Of a stretch of DNA of 64,000 bases, positions 8,307 through 16,251 are shown piece by piece (the first letter of the stretch is position 1; each line of letters starts with the position of its first letter). A program made the translations under genes and the position numbers. The notes beneath the pieces were generated by a model. That model had not been told where the DNA came from. It was given only the letters and a program-made list of their open reading frames with translations, and made no database searches. Location of the stretch: contig JBDWFY010000009.1 in assembly GCA_039976075.1 (NCBI GenBank), positions 124,001-188,000 of the forward strand, read 5' to 3'. Origin of the DNA: JBDWFY01 sp039976075. GTDB lineage: Bacteria > Pseudomonadota > Alphaproteobacteria > Rhizobiales > Stappiaceae.

Positions 8307-8676
8307 TGCCCGATATCTCCCTTTTCGGGATTCCCGTAAGGCAACTGTACGATTAGGGGTGCCCGAAAGAAACAGGCGTCAAAAAGATGTTCGAGCGAAA
8401 AATTCGATATTTTTCAGTAAGGGAATAGTAAAAGGTCTATTAATTGAATGCGGTAATGGAGTAATCGACTTCAGAAAAAGCGAGTGATTTATTTTTTTTG
8501 CGTGACTGTTGAAAAGTGCCGGCACTCAATAAATGACATTATTGTCAATGATCTTTGCATATCAGTAATATGCAAAGCGCAATTCATTAAACTCTGGGTT
8601 TTATTTTGCGCTCTGCTTTTATTCGTGTCCAGGCGATACCGTATCGCTCGCGTTTTTTCACGCCAGACAATCGATG
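8307..8676. other. AT-rich 370-bp gap with two adjacent dyads
   Basis: No coding frame here looks real. The stretch separates the start of the radical SAM gene from the end of msrA, so it should hold the radical SAM promoter. It contains the two inverted repeats described at 8534-8577, and is noticeably richer in A and T than the flanking genes. Confidence 0.5.
8534..8577. promoter_or_regulatory. Two neighbouring inverted repeats, possible operators
   Basis: TGACA-ttat-TGTCA occupies 8534-8547, and six bases later CTTTGCATAT-cagta-ATATGCAAAG occupies 8553-8577, both perfect. Neither is followed by a T run on either strand, which argues against an intrinsic terminator for msrA. The spacing and short arms are those of dimeric regulator sites. 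The regulator is unknown. Confidence 0.5.
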
Positions 8677-9357
8677 CTAGTTTGTTGGAATACCGGCATG
8701 AGCTTCATTCCCCCACAGCGCGCGCACTTCCTGATCGCGTCCGCACCGATAGCGGTAGAATTTGTACTTTAGCGGGCTCTTGTTGTGATAATCCTGATGG
8801 TAATCTTCTGCGTTGTAAAATGCTCCGGCAGTCTTGATCGGCGTCACGATTGGTTGCTTCAGAATGCCACTGGCATCAATGCGTTCCTTCGATTGCTGAG
8901 CAATATTCGTTTGTTTTTTACTCGTGGTGTAGATCGCTGTTGAATAGCTTTCCCCCCGATCGCAAAACTGACCGCCGGCATCGGTCGGATTTACGCTGCG
9001 CCAGAAAATATCGACAAGTGTACCGTATGAGACGACATCGGGATCGAAGGTAATTTTCACCGCTTCGCGATGGCCTGTACCACCTGCTGTAACTTTTTTG
9101 TATGTCACGTCTTTTGTGTGGCCGCCTGTATAGCCCGATACGGCGGATGTGACGCCCTTAACCTTTTCAAAATCAGATTCTACGCACCAGAAACAGCCTC
9201 CGGCGAATATCGCAGTCTCGGATGCGGCGAGCGCAGGACTGTGGAACGCAGTGCCCAGAGCAAGTGCGCCCATCAAGGCAAACGCTTGTGGTCGACCTAT
9301 TGCGCCGACCAACCATTGTTTGACAGCAGGAAGAGGTTTGTACGATGAGGATTGCAT
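8677..9357 (-). CDS. msrA: Peptide-methionine (S)-S-oxide reductase, exported form
   Basis: Repairs oxidised methionine by reducing the S epimer of methionine sulfoxide. The catalytic GCFWC motif is at residues 54-58 (Cys55 nucleophile). The C-terminal YRYRCGRD cysteine is a likely resolving residue, and the TAGGTGHREAVKITFDP block is typical. The 226 residues include an N-terminal extension with a hydrophobic core ending PALAA near residue 45, a plausible signal peptide, so the enzyme probably acts in the periplasm. No msrB is adjacent. The ATG at 9357 gives the complete signal sequence. Confidence 0.92.
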   Translation of the reverse strand: MQSSSYKPLPAVKQWLVGAIGRPQAFALMGALALGTAFHSPALAASETAIFAGGCFWCVESDFEKVKGVTSAVSGYTGGHTKDVTYKKVTAGGTGHREAVKITFDPDVVSYGTLVDIFWRSVNPTDAGGQFCDRGESYSTAIYTTSKKQTNIAQQSKERIDASGILKQPIVTPIKTAGAFYNAEDYHQDYHNKSPLKYKFYRYRCGRDQEVRALWGNEAHAGIPTN

Positions 9358-9526
9358 TGGCGTATGACCCTTGTTTCGAATGATCCGAATTTAGGGTGTA
9401 CTGTGCTCACTAGCCAATCAGATCACTTCACAATGACCGGAGCTACGCGCGAGCATGGTAATTTTATGTGTCTGAGTGACGTTAAAGGATCCTCTTGACC
9501 TGCAGTGTCCTCAACCCCGGGAAACG

Positions 9527-9739
9527 TCAGTAATGTGGCGGCTTTTCAATTCTGTCAGGATCCGTAACGCGATCTTCCAGCGCTCCCAGTTGGTCTTCAA
9601 CTGATTTCATTTTTCGCTTCAGCCGATCAATTAATCCCGCCTGATCGGTCACGACCTCGTTGAGCTCGTCAATTGTGACGTTGGCGTGAGCCAGGTCGAT
9701 TTCCAGCCGATCCAGTCGGGCTTCGATTGAGTTTTCCAT
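9527..9739 (-). CDS. slyX: SlyX family protein
   Basis: A 70-residue protein whose N-terminal 50 residues (RLDRLEIDLAHANVTIDELN, then DQAGLIDRLKRK) form an obvious coiled coil. It ends in the short proline/histidine-rich tail KPPHY that marks SlyX. Length and tail match the family well. The molecular role of SlyX is not established. It is a single gene between msrA and the groEL terminator region. Confidence 0.88.
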   Translation of the reverse strand: MENSIEARLDRLEIDLAHANVTIDELNEVVTDQAGLIDRLKRKMKSVEDQLGALEDRVTDPDRIEKPPHY

Positions 9740-9827
9740 GATTTGGCGTACTTCAATATTGATATGAATAAATTAGATCAGTGCAACCTTGTGCCGTCGG
9801 TGGTCTTGGGACTTCGTCAAGGCCTCA

Positions 9828-9935
9828 AACTATAGCGTATTCTGGAAAGGCTGAAGCACATTGGCGACAAGGATACGCGTTACAACAAAGGCCTGGCGCA
9901 TTTTACGCGATCCAAGAATCGCGAGAATTGCTCTA
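9828..9935 (+). repeat. 108-bp intergenic repeat, copy 2
   Basis: Second copy of the repeat at 6321-6428, same length and orientation, about 79% identical by hand count. In this copy the hairpin is CGCGAT-ccaaga-ATCGCG, perfect. In copy 1 the last pair becomes T-G, so pairing is kept as a wobble. It ends 6 bp before the groEL terminator stem. Confidence 0.8.
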
Positions 9936-9940
9936 ATAGA

Positions 9941-9966
9941 AAAGGGCGACCGCTGGGGTCGCCCTT
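9941..9966 (-). terminator. Intrinsic terminator of groESL
   Basis: A perfect 10-bp stem, AAGGGCGACC (9942-9951) with GGTCGCCCTT (9957-9966), loop of 5. Reading on the minus strand it is followed by TTTCT. It lies 38 bp after the groEL stop. Confidence 0.85.
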
Positions 9967-10003
9967 AACTGTATGCACGAAGCAAAATGGTGCGTTGGAC
10001 TGA

Positions 10004-11650
10004 TTAGAAGTCCATGCCGCCCATGCCGCCCATGCCGCCGCCACCTGGCATTGCAGGAGCACCGGCATCAGCCTTGGGAAGTTCAGCAACCATCGCTTCA
10101 GTTGTGATCAGCAGACCAGCGACGGAAGATGCGTCCTGGATTGCTGTACGAACAACTTTAGTTGGATCGATGATGCCCGCATCGACCATGTCGACATACT
10201 GTTCTGTCTGGGCATCAAAGCCGATTTTGTCGTCGCTCTCAACAAGCTTGCCAACAACGATGGAACCTTCGACACCAGAGTTTTCAACGATCTGACGAAT
10301 AGGTGCTTCCAGCGCGCGCAGCACGATCTTGATACCGGCAGAGATGTCAGCATTGTCGGAAGTGACAGCTTCGACGGCTTTTTTGGCACGGAGAAGCGCA
10401 GTACCACCGCCCGTTACGATACCTTCTTCAACTGCAGCGCGGGTAGCGTTCAGTGCATCGTCAACGCGGTCTTTCTTTTCTTTCACTTCAACTTCCGTTG
10501 CACCGCCAACACGTAGAACGGCAACACCGCCTGCGAGTTTAGCAAGACGCTCCTGAAGTTTTTCGCGATCGTAGTCAGATGTCGTGTCTTCGATCTGAGC
10601 TTTGATCTGTGAAACACGGCCCTGGATGTCTTCTTTAGCACCGGCACCATCGATGATCGTGGTGTTTTCTTTGGTGATCTCGACTTTCTCGGCAGTGCCG
10701 AGCATATCCAGTGTGACGTTTTCCAGCTTAATGCCAAGATCGTCGGAAATAACTGTACCACCGGTCAGGATGGCAATGTCTTCCAGCATAGCTTTACGAC
10801 GGTCGCCGAAACCAGGTGCTTTGACGGCAGCAATCTTCAGGCCGCCACGCAGCTTGTTGACAACCAGAGTCGCCAGCGCTTCGCCTTCAACATCTTCAGC
10901 AATGATGATGAGAGGACGAGAGGACTGAACAACAGATTCCAGAATTGGCAACATTGCCTGCAGATTGGAAAGTTTCTTCTCGTGCAGAAGAATGTAGGGC
11001 TTTTCCAGTTCAGCCTGCATTTTTTCAGCATTGGTGACGAAGTATGGAGAAAGGTAGCCGCGGTCGAACTGCATGCCTTCAACGACTTCGAGGTCGGATT
11101 CAAGCGATTTTGCTTCTTCGACAGTAATAACGCCTTCGTTGCCGACGCGCTGCATTGCTTCAGCAATATCGTCGCCGATCTGCTTGTCGCCGTTAGCGGA
11201 GATAGTGCCAACCTGAGCAACTTCTTCAGAAGAAGAAATTTTCTTGGACTGGCGCTCCAGATCTGCAACGACAGCAGCCGTAGCAAGATCCACACCGCGT
11301 TTCAGGTCCATTGGGTTCATGCCGGCAGCAACGTATTTTGCGCCTTCTTTAACGATGGACTGAGCAAGAACGGTTGCAGTGGTCGTTCCATCACCAGCAA
11401 TATCGTTGGTTTTGGAAGCAACTTCACGCACCATCTGTGCGCCCATGTTTTCGAACTTGTCATCAAGTTCGATTTCTTTTGCAACGGTTACGCCATCTTT
11501 TGTGATGCGCGGTGCACCGAAAGCTTTGTCGATAACAACGTTACGGCCTTTGGGGCCAAGCGTTACTTTTACGGCGTTTGCAAGAACATCAACGCCCTTA
11601 AGCATTTTCTCGCGGGCGTCGGACGAAAATTTTACGTCTTTAGCAGCCAT
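10004..11650 (-). CDS. groEL: Chaperonin GroEL (60 kDa)
   Basis: ATP-driven folding chamber subunit that works with GroES in the cytoplasm. The 548 residues are the standard length, and the sequence is colinear with GroEL from AAKDVKFSSDAREKML through the nucleotide motif GDGTTTATVLA to the flexible GGGMGGMGGMDF tail. An AGGAG ribosome site precedes the ATG. It is the second gene of the groES-groEL operon and ends at a strong terminator. The 159-bp gap after groES holds a weak CATCC/GGATG hairpin (11676-11692). No second groEL copy is in the window. Confidence 0.98.
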   Translation of the reverse strand: MAAKDVKFSSDAREKMLKGVDVLANAVKVTLGPKGRNVVIDKAFGAPRITKDGVTVAKEIELDDKFENMGAQMVREVASKTNDIAGDGTTTATVLAQSIVKEGAKYVAAGMNPMDLKRGVDLATAAVVADLERQSKKISSSEEVAQVGTISANGDKQIGDDIAEAMQRVGNEGVITVEEAKSLESDLEVVEGMQFDRGYLSPYFVTNAEKMQAELEKPYILLHEKKLSNLQAMLPILESVVQSSRPLIIIAEDVEGEALATLVVNKLRGGLKIAAVKAPGFGDRRKAMLEDIAILTGGTVISDDLGIKLENVTLDMLGTAEKVEITKENTTIIDGAGAKEDIQGRVSQIKAQIEDTTSDYDREKLQERLAKLAGGVAVLRVGGATEVEVKEKKDRVDDALNATRAAVEEGIVTGGGTALLRAKKAVEAVTSDNADISAGIKIVLRALEAPIRQIVENSGVEGSIVVGKLVESDDKIGFDAQTEQYVDMVDAGIIDPTKVVRTAIQDASSVAGLLITTEAMVAELPKADAGAPAMPGGGGMGGMGGMDF

Positions 11651-11809
11651 GGTGTTTAAACTCCTAAGGTATCAGCATCCTGTGAAAGGATGTGCAGCGC
11701 GGGGCTCACTTTTGGATTTCAGGCAGTAAGCTTCATGTTGTTGAAAGCCGTCTGCACTGGATTCCAAAATGAAAATTTACCCTGCGCGTGAAAAACGGTT
11801 GAACCCGTG

Positions 11810-12097
11810 TTAGGCGATAACGCCCATGACATCGGATTCTTTCATGATCAGCACGTCTTGCCCATCGAGCTTGACTTCGGTGCCGGACCATTTGCCGAAC
11901 AGGATGCGATCGCCTTCTTTAAGATCAAGTGCAACCAGCTTGCCGGCGTCGTCACGGGCACCTGGGCCAACGGCAACGACTTCGCCTTCCTGCGGCTTTT
12001 CTTTAGCGGTATCGGGGATGATGATGCCGCCGGCGGTCTTCTCTTCTGAGTCAACGCGACGGACAACGACACGATCGTGCAACGGACGAAATGCCAT
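11810..12097 (-). CDS. groES: Co-chaperonin GroES (10 kDa)
   Basis: Lid of the GroEL chamber. The 95 residues include the N-terminal FRPLHDRVVVRRV strand, the mobile loop around EEKTAGGIIIPDTAKEKPQEG that contacts GroEL, and the closing DVLIMKESDVMGV. It is the first gene of the operon. Its promoter region carries a CIRCE element, so heat control through HrcA is expected. Confidence 0.97.
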   Translation of the reverse strand: MAFRPLHDRVVVRRVDSEEKTAGGIIIPDTAKEKPQEGEVVAVGPGARDDAGKLVALDLKEGDRILFGKWSGTEVKLDGQDVLIMKESDVMGVIA

Positions 12098-12191
12098 AGT
12101 ACTCTTCCTCTACAGATTGCGCCCCTCAAGTCGGCGGCGCGATAGAGCTAATTGGAATGAAACGAAAGCGAGCGTTCGCTTCGCAGCTCTG

Positions 12192-12218
12192 TTAGCACTC
12201 CAGTGTAGCGAGTGCCAA
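12192..12218 (-). promoter_or_regulatory. CIRCE element (HrcA operator) of groESL
   Basis: TTAGCACTC (12192-12200), nine bases, then GAGTGCCAA (12210-12218). The classical element is TTAGCACTC-N9-GAGTGCTAA, so 17 of 18 arm bases match. It lies about 95 bp before the groES start and directly after the predicted transcription start, where HrcA would block initiation. Confidence 0.95.
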
Positions 12219-12230
12219 CAGACGAAGGGG

Positions 12231-12258
12231 ATTTAAGATCACGAGCCCGCAATGTCAA
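12231..12258 (-). promoter_or_regulatory. Sigma-70-type promoter of groESL
   Basis: On the minus strand TTGACA (12258-12253) and TTAAAT (12236-12231) are separated by 16 bp. A transcription start would fall near 12224, immediately before the CIRCE arms. I see no clear sigma-32 type promoter. Assignment is by pattern only. Confidence 0.6.
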
Positions 12259-12461
12259 TGTTTTCGGATAAAAATTCTGGACATTTGGCCTGGTTCCACA
12301 AAATAGAGTTTATGCAGCCCTCTCCAGCGAATCGATAACTTACCGAACCAGGGTCGAATTGCCGGTCCGATTGGAACGCTGGCGCGTGGATTACGGTGGT
12401 AGACCTGACGGTGTTTCTCCGCTATGCCACCGGCTCGGAATGAGTGCATAAATGGGACAAT
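12259..12461. other. Leader region before the glycosyltransferase pair
   Basis: The groES upstream region continues here as the gap before the GT-B gene; together 12098-12461 has no gene. Apart from the CIRCE and promoter listed separately, I see no clear repeats or terminator. The antisense frame across it has poor codon character and overlaps the true gene. Confidence 0.4.
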
Positions 12462-13511
12462 ATGCGGATCGGATTTCAGGCAGGGGCGATCAATGAACGC
12501 GGCATGAGCGTTGCGCTTCATGATTATGCAAATGCAGCACAATCGATTTTGGGTCATGAATGTTTCATCTTTTATGATGAGGTCGCGAGCGATCCCGCCG
12601 TTGTTGACAAATTCCGTTCTCATTTGAATTTGATTTCGTTAACCGGCAGCACCGATCATCGGCGCACGACGGAACCTTATCAGCTGGATTTTTGCTATTA
12701 CATCCGGGATGGAAGGCAACGCCCGCTTTCAATCGCTGCGGAGCGCTCCGGTGTACATGCTGTTTTTCGGCATTTCGAACCCCACGGCGATGTGTACGCT
12801 TACGTTTCGGATTGGCTTGCCCATTGGATGAGCGCGGACGCCGCACCGGCGGTCCCGCACATCGTCGATCTGCCTGCTCCCTCCGATGATTTGCGGGCGG
12901 AATTATCACTTCCAAAAGATGCATTTGTCGTCGGGAGATATGGAGGCTTTGATCAATTCAATGTCCCGTTCGCACAATTGGCGGTCATTGAAGCGCTCAG
13001 CGCCCGATCGAACATCCATTTCGTTTTCGTAAACACTGAGAAATTCGTTGACCATCCGCGCGCCCTTTTTCTGCCTCCAATTGTTCAGCCGGAGAAAAAA
13101 GTCGATTTCATTGCCGCTTGCGATGTCGGACTTAACGCCAAGAAAATTGGAGAGAGTTTCGGATTGGCAAACGCAGAATTCATGACCCTCGGCAAGCCGG
13201 TCTTCAGCTGGGCAGGGGGCATGGATCGGAACCATCTGCATTTAAGTCCGCGAGCCGAATGGAATTACCGCACAAAGAAAGATCTCGTTCGGCTTCTGAC
13301 CGACTACGAGCTCTCTGACATCGATTCAGACCTTGCTCGAACCGCGATGGAGGCCTACAAGCCGGCACCGGTAATGGCACGATTTGAAGATGTCTTTCTC
13401 AGCGGACGATACTCGGCACAAACACTAAAGCGCCGACGATTGCTTGAGATGACCAGAAGCGTGGAAGAAAAAATTCTGCGTGCAAAATTCAAAATCTGGA
13501 AAAACGTTTAG
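12462..13511 (+). CDS. GT-B fold glycosyltransferase-like protein
   Basis: 349 residues from the ATG at 12462 (MRIGFQAGAINERGMS). The two-lobed layout resembles family 4-type glycosyltransferases: an N-terminal Rossmann half, then AFVVGRYGGFDQFN opening the second half, and GESFGLANAEFMTLGKPVFSW, the acidic motif region that holds the sugar nucleotide. It ends 9 bp before the GT17 gene and is clearly in the same transcription unit. The pair probably decorates a surface polysaccharide or glycolipid. Donor and acceptor are unknown. Confidence 0.65.
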   Translation: MRIGFQAGAINERGMSVALHDYANAAQSILGHECFIFYDEVASDPAVVDKFRSHLNLISLTGSTDHRRTTEPYQLDFCYYIRDGRQRPLSIAAERSGVHAVFRHFEPHGDVYAYVSDWLAHWMSADAAPAVPHIVDLPAPSDDLRAELSLPKDAFVVGRYGGFDQFNVPFAQLAVIEALSARSNIHFVFVNTEKFVDHPRALFLPPIVQPEKKVDFIAACDVGLNAKKIGESFGLANAEFMTLGKPVFSWAGGMDRNHLHLSPRAEWNYRTKKDLVRLLTDYELSDIDSDLARTAMEAYKPAPVMARFEDVFLSGRYSAQTLKRRRLLEMTRSVEEKILRAKFKIWKNV

Positions 13512-13520
13512 GTGGTTCAA

Positions 13521-14390
13521 ATGAAGCTTTATGATTGCTTTGTATTTCATAAAGAATTCGACATTTTGGAGATCCGCCTACGTGAGATGTCGAAATATGT
13601 AGACCACTTCGTTCTTGTTGAAGCAAACAAAACACAGCGCGGGGATGCCAAACCTTATTATTTTGCGCAAAACCGGGATCGTTTTTCTGCCTGGTCTGAT
13701 AAAATTGTGGATCTGCAGATTGAGTTCCCGGATGAGCTGCCCCCGGCACTGGGACTTTACAAACAGCGGAAGGGTTGGGAGCGCGAAAATTATCAGCGCA
13801 ATTGTATTGCCCGGGCACTTGATGGGTGCAAACCGGATGATTTGATCCTGCTTTCAGACGTTGACGAAATTATTCGCGCTCCGGTGCTGGAGCGGGTTCT
13901 TGGCGACACGGCCTACAAAGATCGGTTGCTGGTGTTCGAACAAAGTTTGCATAAGCACATGCTGAACAGGATTGTCCCGAACAAAAACTGGTTGCTTGGT
14001 TCGCGGATGATCGAAAAGAAGTACCTGACCACACCGCAACAATTAAGACGAACCAAGGCGCGGATGACCAAGAAAGCGTACATACCGGCCGCACTCAAGC
14101 AGGCGGCATTGCGCATTCGAAATCACAATCTTTCGGGTATCAGCCGACCCGTTGACATTGTCCCAAATGGCGGTTGGCACTTTTCATCGATGGGCGGCCT
14201 TGAAGCTTTTGAATCCAAGCTTGACTCAGTGGTCCATGGTCGCACAGTGGACTATAGCGACATACAAAAACTCTATGAGCGGGAGCTTACCGGCACCAGT
14301 ATCGTACCGGTCGAACAGTTGCCGGAATGCGTGACTGAGGGTTTGTTTGACCATATGCTTGACCTCGAAAACCCTCGCCAATCCACCTGA
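13521..14390 (+). CDS. Glycosyltransferase family 17 protein
   Basis: 289 residues from ATG 13521, with AGGTGG just upstream. The GT17 hallmarks run in order: LYDCFVFHKEFDILEIRL, VDHFVLVEANKTQRG, KPYYF, a W-RE-YQRN segment, and the DD-LILLSDVDEI stretch holding the DxD-type acidic triad. Eukaryotic members add a bisecting N-acetylglucosamine to N-glycans; bacterial members are usually found in polysaccharide loci and their acceptors are mostly untested. It follows the GT-B gene by 9 bp, and is convergent with an EamA transporter. Confidence 0.85.
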   Translation: MKLYDCFVFHKEFDILEIRLREMSKYVDHFVLVEANKTQRGDAKPYYFAQNRDRFSAWSDKIVDLQIEFPDELPPALGLYKQRKGWERENYQRNCIARALDGCKPDDLILLSDVDEIIRAPVLERVLGDTAYKDRLLVFEQSLHKHMLNRIVPNKNWLLGSRMIEKKYLTTPQQLRRTKARMTKKAYIPAALKQAALRIRNHNLSGISRPVDIVPNGGWHFSSMGGLEAFESKLDSVVHGRTVDYSDIQKLYERELTGTSIVPVEQLPECVTEGLFDHMLDLENPRQST

Positions 14391-14421
14391 AACGAGTTTC
14401 TGCCCGATGGCGTATCTCGGC

Positions 14422-15321
14422 TCAAGAAGTCTCGGATACAGCGTTTTCTGAGGTAGCCTTGGGCGATTTCTCCGATGCATAATAACAGGCGAAAATAATC
14501 GCCACTGCACCGACGCCCGTGGTCCAGTGCGGTAACTCGGAAAAGAAGACGTATCCGTAGAAACTTGCCCAGAGAAAAGCCGTGTATTCAAAGATACCGA
14601 GCTTTGCCGCATGGGCACTGGAGAAGGCCGTGACAAGGCATATCATTCCAGCTGCGCCCAGGAGCCCGATTGTCAGGAAGTGGGGCAGCATTGATGTTGG
14701 AATCGGCACCCAATTGCTTGCCGCAGGCAGGCTACAGATAACCGCCGCTGCAATGGTCTGCAGCATTGTCATGATCATTGGCGGTTCCTGACCGGAGCGT
14801 GTCCGGACCATGACCATCGCAACCGCGTAACCAAAGGCGGCGGCAAGACCGTATGCCAGTCCGGCAAACAGATGCGTTTGATCTGAAACCGAAACTCCAT
14901 GGTCCAGCTTACCGAACAATATGATCAGTACGCCCAGAAAACCTGTAAGGACAGCGAAGCCAATTCTTCTTGTCAGTGGTTCTTTTAATACTGCCCACGC
15001 GATGATTGTAAGAAACAGTGGAGTCGTAAAGAAAACCGATGTAGCGACAACCTGAGGCAGCAAGGCGAGGGCCTTGAAGAAGCAATATATGGTTGCAACC
15101 ATCACCCCGCCACGCAGGAAGTTCATGAAGAGACCGTACCTGTCGATCCTGACCGGCAGCAGCCTCAGCGCAAAAGGCGCCAGAACCACAAGAGCAACGA
15201 TATAGCGAGCAAATATGACCTGCCAGACCGGATAGGTGGCCATCAGGTGTTTCGCCATCGAGTCCATGCCCGTCAGCAGCGCAATAGCCAATATCATCAG
15301 CATCTGAGGCGGGACATGCAT
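14422..15321 (-). CDS. EamA-type (DMT superfamily) transporter
   Basis: Inner-membrane drug/metabolite transporter-type protein with ten hydrophobic segments in two EamA repeats. ATG 15321 (MHVPPQMLMILAIALLTGMDS) gives 299 residues, the usual size; the longer frame start adds 30 atypical residues. Conserved points are WQVIFARYIVALVVL in helix 2 and the LKEPLTRRIGFAVLTGFLGV loop typical of these proteins. The C-terminal 15 residues are polar. Substrate is not predictable. A second, different EamA protein lies at 27343-28278. Confidence 0.85.
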   Translation of the reverse strand: MHVPPQMLMILAIALLTGMDSMAKHLMATYPVWQVIFARYIVALVVLAPFALRLLPVRIDRYGLFMNFLRGGVMVATIYCFFKALALLPQVVATSVFFTTPLFLTIIAWAVLKEPLTRRIGFAVLTGFLGVLIILFGKLDHGVSVSDQTHLFAGLAYGLAAAFGYAVAMVMVRTRSGQEPPMIMTMLQTIAAAVICSLPAASNWVPIPTSMLPHFLTIGLLGAAGMICLVTAFSSAHAAKLGIFEYTAFLWASFYGYVFFSELPHWTTGVGAVAIIFACYYASEKSPKATSENAVSETS

Positions 15322-15471
15322 TATCTTGGAGCCATATTTTTTATGCGCGCAAATCGGGTGGTAAAATGAATGAAGCTTGGATAAATGCGCACAAATCAGA
15401 TCGATACGCAAAGAGTAAGATCACATCTACGTCTTGAAAATACGAAGAATATCCAGAACCTTGCGGCTGCC

Positions 15472-16071
15472 TTATCTGGCAGGTTCCGACTGTTCTTCAA
15501 TGGAAAATGGGAGGTCCACAATTGCCGTTTTCTCTGAATTGATGTCTTTGAGAATGATGCGCAGTAGATAATCGCCGGTCGCCAGGCCGTTGAAGCGATA
15601 CACCAGAGAGGCTTTGAATTCTCTGTTTTTATCGCGACTTTTCAGTCCGACACGCTGAGGAGAGGCCGTGCTTGTAAGCACCTTGCCGTCCAATGTGTGC
15701 AATTCCATGCTGGCATCAAGGGCAATCTGGTATTCATCTCCGTCGAGTCCATAGCCAAATCCGGTCGGTTCCAGATAAACGACCAGCGGTTCGTTGAGGG
15801 CAAAGACCGAACTGTTTCGAGGTGTGTACTGGCCATAGCCGGCGGCCGGTTCAGTTGCAAAAGTAGCTGTCGACACAGAAAGTGGAGCTGCACGCCATGC
15901 ATCGGCATATGCGCGCTGCGCTTGTTCAAGCGGCGATTGCGCGTCCGGTGCAGTCGTTGCGCCGTACGCGCTCGAAATCACAAGAGATGACAGCATAATG
16001 GCAAATAAAAAACCACTTGCTATTCTTGCCCTCGATTCAATTGACACGCCTTTAGTTCCCATATGCCGCAT
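15472..16071 (-). CDS. Predicted periplasmic protein of unknown function
   Basis: 199 residues from ATG 16071; ATG 16062 is an equally possible start. A signal peptide is evident (ASGFLFAIMLSSLVISSAYGA), with cleavage near residue 38. The mature part begins with an alanine-rich helix (SPLEQAQRAYADAW), then about 120 residues with alternating polar and hydrophobic strands ending in LPFSIEE, suggesting a beta-sandwich. I recognise no family. It stands between an EamA transporter and the sigma-54 activator, all on the minus strand but with gaps of about 150 bp or more. Confidence 0.6.
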   Translation of the reverse strand: MRHMGTKGVSIESRARIASGFLFAIMLSSLVISSAYGATTAPDAQSPLEQAQRAYADAWRAAPLSVSTATFATEPAAGYGQYTPRNSSVFALNEPLVVYLEPTGFGYGLDGDEYQIALDASMELHTLDGKVLTSTASPQRVGLKSRDKNREFKASLVYRFNGLATGDYLLRIILKDINSEKTAIVDLPFSIEEQSEPAR

Positions 16072-16251
16072 AAATTCTTGTTGTTGTTTGCAGCATATAT
16101 CTTGCCGGTTACAAAGACACAATAGGATACAGGGGCGCATCCGGGGTCGGGTGTATGCGCCGGTCGCAATATGTGGAAATAGTGCTTAAATGTCACCGAT
16201 TTGGATTGCACGAGCATCATATCCGATGCGCGATCGACAGGTATCGCCGCG

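Noticed and set aside
12255..12623. 122-residue antisense frame across the start of the GT-B gene
   Set aside because: Overlaps the 5' end of a well-supported gene and has no recognisable content or ribosome site.
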